64,000 bases of DNA from Myxocyprinus asiaticus (lineage: Eukaryota; Chordata; Actinopteri; Cypriniformes; Catostomidae). The stretch is taken from assembly GCF_019703515.2 (NCBI RefSeq), contig NC_059346.1:18421501-18485500 (forward strand), read 5' to 3'. This document shows, piece by piece, positions 44,101 to 56,100 of this stretch. The notes beneath the pieces are model-generated. The model was not told the origin of the DNA. It worked only from the letters and a program-made list of their open reading frames with translations, and ran no database searches. The first letter of the stretch is position 1. Each line of letters begins with the position of its first letter. The translations under genes were made by a program, and so were the position numbers.

Positions 44101-47100
44101 AACATTTAAATTGCTATTCACCTGCAGCTTTGAGCCAATTCTCACTGTTCTGTTGTCCGTTAAACACTCCGTCCTTGACCTCCCTGAGAAATCGTTTTAG
44201 TGTGTTCGCTACATCATCCACAGAATAGTCTGACTCACTCCATGTAACACTTCGTGCATCACTTTCAAACCTCTCCAGTAGTCTCGTAATGTGAGAGTTA
44301 GTGCCACTCTTCCGGTAGATTCCTGAAGACAACAATCCTGAAAGAAATATGATAACATAAAGCTTGTGTTTTGTGTATATATGCAGATTCGGCAATCATT
44401 ATACCTTCTTGTAAATATATACTATAGTTTCCCACCTTTGGGAAATAATCATTACATTTTAAGAAGTTTGGGTAAAAACCAATCAGCTACCTAGACTGAA
44501 CAAACCAATCAGCTACTTCATCAGTGGATCAACCACCAGAGCTTTAAACTGTATATTTTAGAGTTCTGTAATAGAAAAATTTGATTTTCTGGGGAAACAT
44601 GAAATTATTTACACAGTTGTTTCAATTCTACTCAATAGCACATGCTGAAAATAAAAAAGTAATTTAACTTCTGATATAAAAATGGAAAAAGTTTGTAGTT
44701 TTCAGTCAATTTAAATGTATTATTTTACTCCTGGATTATGGGTAATGCAACATGCAATTTGTTCACCCCTGTTGGTAGCTTGTCTACTGACTTCACAATA
44801 ATTAAAGGAATATTCCAAGTTCAATAAAAGTCAAGCTCAATCAACAGCATTAGTGGCATAATATTGATTACCACTAAAAAAAATATTTATACTTATCCCT
44901 CCTTTTCTTTATTTAAAAAAAAAAAAAAAAAAAATGTAGGTTACAGTGAGGCACTCAAAATGGAAGTGAATGGGACCAATTTTTGGAGGGTATAAAAAGG
45001 TAGGAATGTGAAACTTATAATTTTATAAAAACACTTACATACATTTTTCTGTTAAAACTTTATTATTTGAGCTGTAAAGTTATTAAAATCATTGTTTTAC
45101 AGTCGTTTTAGGGCTTATAGTGTTAGAGTACGTCGTCATGGCAGCAAAGTTGTAAAATTGCATATAACTTTACACAGAAAAGGTTAGCAAGCGATTTTAA
45201 CACAATAAAATCAGAGTGACACACATATGGTTTACATCTTGTGCCTATACTTTTGAAACAGTGAGTATTTTATTGTTTACGAATTGGCCCCTTTCACTTC
45301 CATTGTAAGTGCCTCACTGTAACCAAGACTTTTTCTTTAAAAAATAGAAGGGATCATTTGAAATTTTTTTGAATGAAACTTGCTTTGGCATTGTCTGTAT
45401 TGGCAAAACTGTGGCATCATCCAATGAGAAAATGGGAGTGTTGTGTGTGTGTGAGTATGTGTGTAGGTATACCATAACGTGTCACATGGTCCAGGCAGCG
45501 TTCAATGGTCACAGGGACCCCAACCTCAGTGAGCTGCTGTTGGTATAGTGACTGATCTCCAGCACCAGATTTCTGTTGAATGCAGGTCTGCCAGCCCACA
45601 AAATGAGGCCTACGATCAGCCAGTAAATGCATGGGTCCACCTCTCCACACCAGCACCATAGAGCCAGCACTGTCAGAGAGAGCTATACACACACAAACAC
45701 ATATAAATACATATAAACACTCACATTTACAAACAGCCTATGAGCGAACAGCACATGATTGTGTATGTGTGTGCTCTAACTCACTGAGTGTGAGTAATTT
45801 GCGCAGGTCAATTGTTTGTACAGTTTCCTCCAGTAACACATGCAGTCTAAAGCCACTCAAGCAAAACCAACCAATCCCATGGCTGCCTTCAGCACAGCGC
45901 AGGCGGCCCAGACGATCACAGGGTCCACATACGTCAAACAATGCAGGAGGCAGTACAGCCTGAATGGAGAGATAAGAGAAAAAAAGTGATGTGGATCCAT
46001 ACTTTTAACTAATATAATAGTAATAATATTTACCATCTGCTAAGACTTTAAATGTAACAAAAACTTTAACTGGACTGACAAATAAATGACATTGAGTGAT
46101 CTGTAGAGTATTAAACTTATCCAAGCTTTCATTTTTTTAAATGTTGATACATTTTTGGGGGTAGCTGTCACATATTCCCTGTTGTTTGTTTTGACTTTTG
46201 TTGAAATTCTGGTTTAGTTCCTGTTTTGTAGTTTCTTCATGGTGTGTGGGGTGTTTGTTATTTTGGGGGGTTTTTATCAGTCTTCATCTGTATTATGCTG
46301 TGCTTTTGTTCCCTGTGTTTTGTTTCATTATGTTCTGAGTTACCTGGTTTACTTTTGTTTTATTAAAGGCTGCATTTAGATCCTCATTCCTCTCCTGTCT
46401 CGTCACAGCAGCCTGAGCCAAGAACCTCAAATACTGACTAATAGCTGAATAAACCACCTCTTAATTATACAAGTTGGTTACCATAGCAAAAGCCCTGATC
46501 CAGTTCCTGACAATGCTGACGTCATCTGCTCCAAACAGGTAGACTCGCCCCTCCTCGGAGTACAGCTCAAAGGTGTGCTCATAGCTGCCAGTAAATCAGA
46601 AAGGAAACTGTAAATATGGCACATAAATGGACTAATCTGCAGAAATAAATTCTCTCAGGGTTAAAGGTCAGGGTTACCTGTGATTCCCTGGACTGTTGAC
46701 AGACAAGCAGATGATTTCACTGGTCTTCATGCCACCACACCTGCTGTTGCTCTGTTCATTCTTATAGTAGCTAAACACTCCGTCACCAACAGAACACCAA
46801 CGCTGAGAAAAATCTAGAATATTCACCTCAATAGCGTAAGGTTTAATATACAAATGATCAACCCTTTTTTTTTTTTCCATAGAAAACTTTTTGAATGAAA
46901 TCACTATAAAAGGTAGATGTACTGAAATCAAAACAATGATTAATTTTTACATAAAAACATTTTCAAAATGTGCAAATGGGGAGTTGAAAATGTACGAATC
47001 ATTGGGATTTACTGACCAATCATCACTCTGCAAACTACTAAACCAATAAGACATGAGGGCTTCACCCACTTGCTTTGCTTTTGTGGTCTGTGATTGGCCG

Positions 47101-50100
47101 AGCTGATGAGGCAGTCTTAAAAAGGTAGCCACATTGAAATCGAATAGATTCATCTTTAACCACTGACCCAGAAGACTCTGTTAAAGACCCAAAAAAGAGT
47201 TTACATTACAAACAAATGCTGAGCTCATACAGACATCCACACTCTCCTTCCTGCTATCTATATGTCTCTGTTTAAAGCTGTTAAAGCCATGTCTTACAGT
47301 ACTGACAGTAACAGTGAAGAATGACAGTAAAGAGTCTCAAAAAGGATTGCCTTTTTAAATGTTTACATTATAACAGGAAAAATAAATAGTGCAATAAAAT
47401 GCAGAAGCACTGCAAAACAAATTGGGCCTTATTCAGAAAAGATGAGCAGAACACAATTCTGTGCAATTAATTCATTCATAAACCATACATAATCATCCAT
47501 TAGAACGGAAACTGTCCCGGTGAATTGAAAACAACAATTCATGTTTTTACACAGAAATTACACAAACTCCTTCTGCTTGTGTTTCTTTAAGGCCCATTAT
47601 TCTTTAATTATTCTCCCCTTTACACACACACACTCACACACAGTGTATTGTCAATGTGTGTGTACTGTTCAAGGTTCTTCAAGAGAAAACACTTTCTTTG
47701 TGTATTTCTGCACCTGTTTTCAGGTTCTGAGTAAGTAGCTCCACTTGTGTTGTTTGACCACTGTGTTTGGCCAGAGTCAGTGGAGAAGGAAATTCTGGGA
47801 CACCAGTGTGGCAATTGACATCTGCCCCGCAGTGCAGCAGTGAGAGAGTCTCCAACAAATCATCAGACTGCACTGCTGAACACAGAGCCTAAGAAAACCA
47901 GACAAACAGAATTTTAAAATTTAAGAAAGAGAGAAGAACATTCATTTCATGTACATTTTTTGTAATTTATTTAAAATTTGGTACTGTATTTGACTGACTT
48001 TGTTTAGCGCCTCCTGCTGGCCAAAGAGTGTGTGATATTTGCGATATTTTCCATGCTGGTATTTTGCGGTGATGTGTTGGAGACGCTGCTCGTTGCTTGC
48101 GTTCATACAAAGACTCTCACTCGGGGGAACATTTGCTCCCCAGAACTGATTTGCTTTAGCGTTGCCCAACAGCAAGAAAACCTGCCAACATGTGATAAAA
48201 TTATACAAAATTTACATTCTTACATTCAAAACTTCTGACGACACATTGTAAGAGTTGTATTAGTGAATTAGACAGGCATAACAATGAATTTAACTCTCAT
48301 TTAAAGAGAACAGTGATGTTACAGCTGTTCCGGTTAAAGGAATGTGTCAATACAAGTTGAGCTCAATCGACAGCATTTGTGGCATAATATTGATTATTAA
48401 AAAAAAAGCAAAGAATCTTGGTTCCAGTGAGGCACTTCCAATAGAAGTGAATGGGGCCAATTTCTGAACATTAAAATACTCAAAAGTATAAACACAAAAC
48501 ATAAAGGATATGCGTGTAAAATGATTTTAGTGAGATAAAATCACTTACTAACCTTTTCTGTGTAAAGTTATAGCCAATTTTACAACTTTGTTACCATGAT
48601 GATGTAATGTCAACAAACAAATGCTAGAACAACTGTAAAAATGACAATTTAAACAACTTTTCAGCTCAAATAATAGTTTTAATTAAGTTTTAACAAAAGA
48701 ATTAATGCAAGTGTTTTTATCAAATTATAAGCATTACATTTCTGTGTTTAAACCCTCCAAAAATTGGCCAAATTCACTTTCATTGTAAGTGCCTCACTGA
48801 AACCCAGATTTTTGCTTTTTTTAAAGAAAAGGAGGGGCAAGTCGAAACTAATTTTTGTGGTAATCAACATTATGCCACAAATGCTGTCGATTGAGCTTAA
48901 CTTGTGTTGAACCCAGAGCATTCCTTTAAAGTTCAAAAACCCAGAAGAGAATCAGCATTTTCAAACCACGAGTTCCCTCGGTAGAGATGGCCCTTTTCCT
49001 GTGGGTTTTGGAAATATGAGTTAAATAAGGTCTGTGGTAAACAGTACTTTAAAATACTTTGACCTTTTTATTCTACAACATAAATCACACACAGTAAAAA
49101 CCCAAACGTGAGTTTTTGAAGCCACCGTGTTTTTAAAAAAGTATGTTGCTAATTGTTGCAACTGCTGTGCAATGAACAAGCACTAAAAGGATGCCTTTAA
49201 CGCTTGCGGACTATCACCATGTCAACAACCATGGGCCCAATATGGCAGCTTTAGGCCCCTGGGCTTCAACCCGTAAAAGCCTGTGCATTAATGCGCCCCT
49301 GCTTATGAGTACAATAAGGTCAGAGGTAAACATTTCTTCATGATACATGGCCGTTTTGTTCTACAACATAAATTACACACTTGCTTAACTCATGAATTGT
49401 TATGTGAACGTGAATTTTGAAGCTGAATGTTGTAGAACAAAACATCCATGTACGGTCAAGTAATGTTTACCACAGACCTTATTTTACTCATAAGTTAAAA
49501 AACCCCATAGGAAAATTCAGAGGGAACCCATGACAAATTAGACTTCTGGGTTTGTCTACAAATTGACGTCACGGCTGAACAGCTCTATAGGCTGCTGGAC
49601 TCTGGTAGCACATCCAATCACTTTTCATTTTACCCTGATGAGGTCTTCCGTCCACACTCGCTCATCCAGCTTCAGACTACGAACCTTTGACACGCTCTGA
49701 CCCAAACTTCTGTGCACACCTGTTATCATATAAATGTGAACACATTTATGGACAGAGAGATAAATAAAGCTTGATATAGTTGTCACTTGTTAATGTTTGT
49801 ATATCTGTGTGTATTTGTGTGTACCTGCACATTTTTCACACAAAAGAACGCAGAGGTTGATTGAAGCCCACTCAGGCTTAGGGGCCCTGCAGTCTGCACA
49901 TACACGGTTTGCTGCCACACGCCACACACTCTCACACACTCCATCACATGACAGAGACCGACTTACACACTCATTAAGAGAGTCACTCCACACCGTCTTC
50001 TCACTCTCTGAATCTACCAAAAAACTACAAAGAGAGAGAGAGAGAGAGAGATGTTGCACCTGTTGTGCTTAAAGTTTGAGTTTTTCTTAAAGGGGAAGTA

Positions 50101-53100
50101 TGTAATTTTTTCAACATTAAAATACTTTCTCATACAAGCTAAATATGCAGAGACAACTATAAGTAAGCCATTCATAGGTTGATCTCCCCGAAGAGTGTAA
50201 ACACTGTAGCTATTTGTGCTCTGTTTGTTGGAGCAGCCTGATGTACTCAACCAATTGTGAGTGTTTGAGGCAGGAGAGGCTAATTGTTTGTCTCAGTAAT
50301 GAAAGATGGGTTGAGTGTATGTACTGTATAAAAATAAAAACAAATCTTACCATTTTTGCAGTAAATTTGGGTCTGCTTTGATGCACCTTGTGGAAACTCA
50401 AAGCAGACTTCTGATTTAAAGCAGAAGTAGCTGTACCAAAAGTATTAAAATTACCCTCAAAGTGGTGACACATTTACCTGAATGTTCTATACGGGGTGGT
50501 AAGTGTGAAAGAGCGCTTGTTTTCTCTGTCTTTCACACTGGCCATTCGCATGTCTATGTCAGTGATGCCTACACCCAGCAAATATTCCTACACAAACACA
50601 CACAAATACTATATCAAATAAAAGTACTAGACATTTACAAAATCACACATCCACTCTCAGATTCACACCTCACGGTTCCTGAAGAGGTACAGCCTGTCCC
50701 TGCCGATAAGTGCGTAGACTATGGTGCGTGGTGACATCAACTCCATATAGCCCTCGAAACTAATACCCGCAGTTCCATTCTTAAAGAACAGATTTCTGGG
50801 CCCCAGACTATGTGTGTGATCACTCAGAAGCTTTTCAAGACAACACACCCAGTCATTTCTTTCCTCTGCAAAAGTAGACACATAGACAACACAGACAGAG
50901 ATGCACACATAAACGGATATGTGTAAATGAGAAACAGGCTGAATATAAAAACATACTGTAAGATGAATACACACGAGTGTTGTCCGCTCGGAACAGAAAA
51001 GTTCGGCTCTGACTGTGAAGCTCAAAGCGCAAATCTCCAACACTGACCACCTTATCCACACATGCCAGAGACACCATCCTTTTAGAGTACATCTCCTATC
51101 ATTGAGAGGAAGAGAGAGAGAGATTATTGTACAGTACTCCTACCACTCCTACCCATTCTGATCATTATTTGCATAATGTTTACACAGTAGCTGGAAAACA
51201 AATTCCTTAAAGTAAATTAAACCAAATAATGAGGAAATTTCCCTTTTGGAGGAAAGGAAAGTGTCTGGTGAACTAGGAAATCTGGTCCTATAGATTTAAT
51301 CTGATTAGAAGAATCTTGATGTTATTCAAGATCAGGAACTGAAAACAAATTTTTCTCATTTCGGTTCGTTCTGAGCAGACACTGTATTGTTTGGTTCCGG
51401 TTCCAGCGTTCCGCAACCTCCTTTACAACTGGTAACGGGTTAAAATGAAATTAAAGTATGGTTAATAACATTCTTTTTTTTTTTTAATGACAGTACTCTC
51501 AGATCACTCAAGAAAAATGTTCCATAATAAACCATTTAGACTTTGGTTTCATGAAAAAAATTATGGGAACCAAATTATCCAGTTATTAACCGGTTACCAA
51601 CATTTAAAAATAATGTTTTCACTCTGGAACAATTAAAAGGGACTTCTTGTTTCGTTTATGTTTAGCAAAGAAAAAAATCGTTTGTTTTCGGTTTTTGTTT
51701 TCATTCCTTTGAATATTTTCAGTCCCTGTTCAAGATTATGAATTGAGTTTTACCCATTCACTCATAAGTGAGACAGAGAAAATGGATAGATGGATGGATG
51801 GATGGATGGGAGAAAACTGACTGCTTTATTTTATTATTATTATTATGATTTTTTTTGTATTATTATTATTAGTTTTTTTTTTTTTTTGCTGTTCAAATCT
51901 GTTTATTACTGTTTGTTTTATTGACAATTTTATTTATTTACTCTGAGTTATTGAAATAAATAATGACAATAATTTAAATAATTAAAAATAATAAGCATAG
52001 TGTAGCATTATTGCAAAAACTGGCACCTCAAAACAATTTTTTTTTTTTTTTTTTTTTTTTAAATCAGCTAAAATTTGACCTATAACTTGTGAAATACATC
52101 TCGAAACTAAGTTTGTTTCAACACTGGATTACAGAGACTAGGCCCATCTAAATCAGTGGATCACTATAGCAACACTACTGGCTTTTCAGTGTTATTTCAT
52201 GTCATGTCACATATTTCTGATTAACAATTATTTATTGATTCACATATTAAACACAGAAAAACAAAACATATACAGGTGCATCTCAATAAATTAGAATGTC
52301 GTGGAAAAGTTCATTTATTTCAGTAATTCAACTCAAATTGTGAAACTCGTGTATTAAATAAATTCAATGCACACAGACTGAAGTAGTTTAAGTCTTTGGT
52401 TCTTTTAATTGTGATGATTTTGGCTCACATTTAACAAAAACCCACCAATTCACTATCTCAAAAAATTAGAATATGGTGATATGCCAATCAGCTAATCAAC
52501 TCAAAACACCTGCAAAGGTTTCCTGAGCCTTCAAAATGGTCTCTCAGTTTGGTTCACTAGGCTACACAATCATGGGGAAGACTGCTGATCTGACAGTTGT
52601 CCAGAAGACAATCATTGACACCCTTCACAAGGAGGGTAAGCCACAAACATTCATTGCCAAAGAAGCTGGCTGTTCACAGAGTGCTGTATCCAAGCATGTT
52701 AACAGAAAGTTGAGTGGAAGGAAAAAGTGTGGAAGAAAAACATGCACAACCAACCGAGAGAACCGCAGCCTTATGAGGATTGTCAAGCAAAATCGATTCA
52801 AGAATTTGGGTGAACTTCACAAGGAATGGACTGAGGCTGGGGTTAAGGCATCAACCACACACAGACATGTCAAGGAATTTGGCTACAGTTGTCGTATTCC
52901 TCTTGTTAAGCCACTCCTGAACCACAGACAACATCAGAGGCATCTTACCTGGGCTAAGGAGAAGATAAACTGGACTGTTGCCCAGTGGTCCGAAGTCCTC
53001 TTTTCAGATGAGAGCAAGTTTTGTATTTCATTTGGAAACCAAGGTCCTAGAGTCTGGAGGAAGGGTGGAGAAGCTCATAGCCCAAGTTGCTTGAAGTCCA

Positions 53101-56100
53101 GTGTTAAGTTTCCACAGTCTGTGATGATTTGGGGTGCAATGTCATCTGCTGGTGTTGGTCCATTGTATTTTTTGAAAACCAAAGTCACTGCACCCGTTTA
53201 CCAAGAAATTTTGGAGCACTTCATGCTTCCTTCTGCTGACCAGCTTTTTATAGATGCTGATTTCATTTTCCAGCAGGATTTGGCACCTGCCCACACTGCC
53301 AAAAGCACCAAAAGTTGGTTAAATGACCATGGTGTTGGTGTGCTTGACTGGCCAGCAAACTCACCAGACCTGAACCCCATAGAGAATCTATGGGGTATTG
53401 TCAAGAGGAGAATGAGAAACAAGAGACCAAAAAATTCAGATGAGCTGAAGGCCACTGTCAAAGAAACCTGGGCTTCCATACCACCTCAGCAGTGCCACAA
53501 ACTGATCACCTCCATGCCATGCCGAATTGAGGCAGTAATTAAAGCAAAAGGAGCCCCTACCAAGTATTGAGTACATATACAGTAAATGAACATACTTTCC
53601 AGAAGGCCAACAATTCACTAAAAATGTTTTTTTTATTGGTCTTATGATGTATTCTAATTTTTTGAGATAGTGAATTGGTGGGTTTTTGTTAAATGTGAGC
53701 CAAAATCATCACAATTAAAAGAACCAAAGACTTAAACTACTTCAGTCTGTGTGCATTGAATTTATTTAATACACGAGTTTCACAATTTGAGTTGAATTAC
53801 TGAAATAAATGAACTTTTCCACGACATTCTAATTTATTGAGATGCACCTGTATACACATAATCAACAATTAACCCCCACTATTACCCCTCTTTCTCCCAT
53901 AATCTCTTGATAGAAGTTAAAGCTCCGTCCCCCAGACTCTGAATTAGCAGGGAGCAATACACTGTTGCCTCATGACCTTTTCCAAAAGCAGTAATCACCC
54001 TCCCAGAGTGTCTGCTGCTTTAGGGGGGTGTATGCTACTCCCAAAAATAGTACAGAGCAGGTGGCACAGCTGTAAATACCTAAAGAACTAAGATCTGGGA
54101 ATCCCAAAATGTTGAATAAAATTTTCAAAAGATCTCAACAGTCCACTCTCATATACAGTAGGTCACCGAGCGAATTAACCTCCCTCACAATCCACTCTGA
54201 CCAGCAGAAAGGGGACTTATTAATACATAATTTTGGATTCAGCCATATGCTCGAGGCAACATTTAAATAAATGTCCGAATTAAACACTCTGGACACTTTT
54301 GTCCATACCAAGTGCAAATGCGAGATAACAGGGTGCAACTTAACTTCTCTGAATAGTTTGATAGAAAGGCTTTACAATGGTGAAATGGGGCAAGAACTTC
54401 TTGTTCAATACAAAACCAGGAGGGGCTCTCTCAGGTGGACGCAACCAATGAGCCAAATGTCTGAGACCGAATGCATAATAATAAAACAAATTCTTGGGTA
54501 GGCCTAGCCCACCTTTGTCAATCGGCCTATGCAGCTTACTGAAATGTAATGTGACGTTTACCATTCCAAATGAAGGACTTCGCTATGTCATCAAAATGCT
54601 TGAAATAAGAGAGGAGGACATCTACAGGGAGAGACTACAGTAGGTAGTTGAATTTTGGAATAAAATTCATTTTAATAACATTAACCTTCCCAATCATCGA
54701 TAAATGTAATGAAGCCCACCTGCCCACATCACTCGAAAACCTTTTTATTAAAGGGTCAAAATTAACTCTGACTAAATCACATAATTTTGCTTGGAATAAA
54801 ATACCCAAATACTTAATGCCCTGTTTGGGCCACTGAAAGGCGCCCGACTGAAAAGCCATTACGCTGTCAGAGCCAAAGCTTCAGATTTAGACCAATTAAC
54901 TCTGTATCCCGAGAACTTAGAAAAGGAATGAATAATTCTGTGGAGGCAAGGCATAGATCTAGTAGGGTCGGAGACGAATAAATAAAATATCATCTGCGTA
55001 AAGCAAAAGCTTATGCGCCACACCTCCCGCCAACGGACTGCTTTATTAACTGATCTTACCTTTGTGTTTTGAAAATATCTCAAATAATCTGAATCCAGCT
55101 GCACCCATCGCCGCTTGTAAATCTTCCCTCTGAAAACCCAACAAAAAGATCCCATAAAACTATCGCATTACAATATAAAATGCTACACATCACAACTTTC
55201 ACTTACCCTTTTGGAGGAGTTTTTTCCAGCCAACCTGCTCTGACAATCTTACGGATCTCCTCTTGGGAATCGGGAAACTCCGTGCAACGGATATCAATAC
55301 TGTCATCACTAACATACTCACACAAATAAACAAATACTCTATTAAAGATAAAGGTGCAATTTTTGCTGTGTTAACGTCACCAAACAGTTGCAAAAATAAT
55401 GACTGTTTTCAAACAAGTTTTCTGTACACTCCCCCCATCTGCCATTGGTCGGCAAAAGAGGTAGTCCCACCCTAAACTGCCATTTCTTCATTTGTTTGAG
55501 CAATTGGATGGTTGGGATTTTCAAACAAACAGCAATGTTTTGATAATGCCACGGAGCCACAATGTTTACACTTTTCAAGTAAATCAAGCTATCCATGGCT
55601 TTCTTTTAGATGTCTCTGCATATTAAGTTGGATTGGAGAAAGTATTTTTATTTAAAATTACACTTTACCTTTAATATTAGACACAATAAAATAATTATAA
55701 TTTCTCTTCTATAGAAGGTCTACAGAAACACACACACACACACACACAAAAAGGTAACATTAACCACAGAACACACACCGTTCTCTATGAATGAATGATT
55801 CTCTTGTATTCTCTTCAACCTTTATAAGGTTAAAACAATTCTGCATGTCTCGCAAGAGGTCCTCCTGCTAGAAAAAATATTTATACATCAAACACACTAG
55901 TAATTGTTGATGAAAGAATTAATCAATATATTAGCAAGGACTTTGTGATAGAATATTTATCAGACAACATCTAAATATTTATCCGAATAAATTAGAAATT
56001 AAGTACAATGTATATGACAAAGCTTTTACATTTCCTTGAACATAAAATAGTGCAACAGTGCACAGAATATACTGTATACAGACTCATACACATACTTTCA

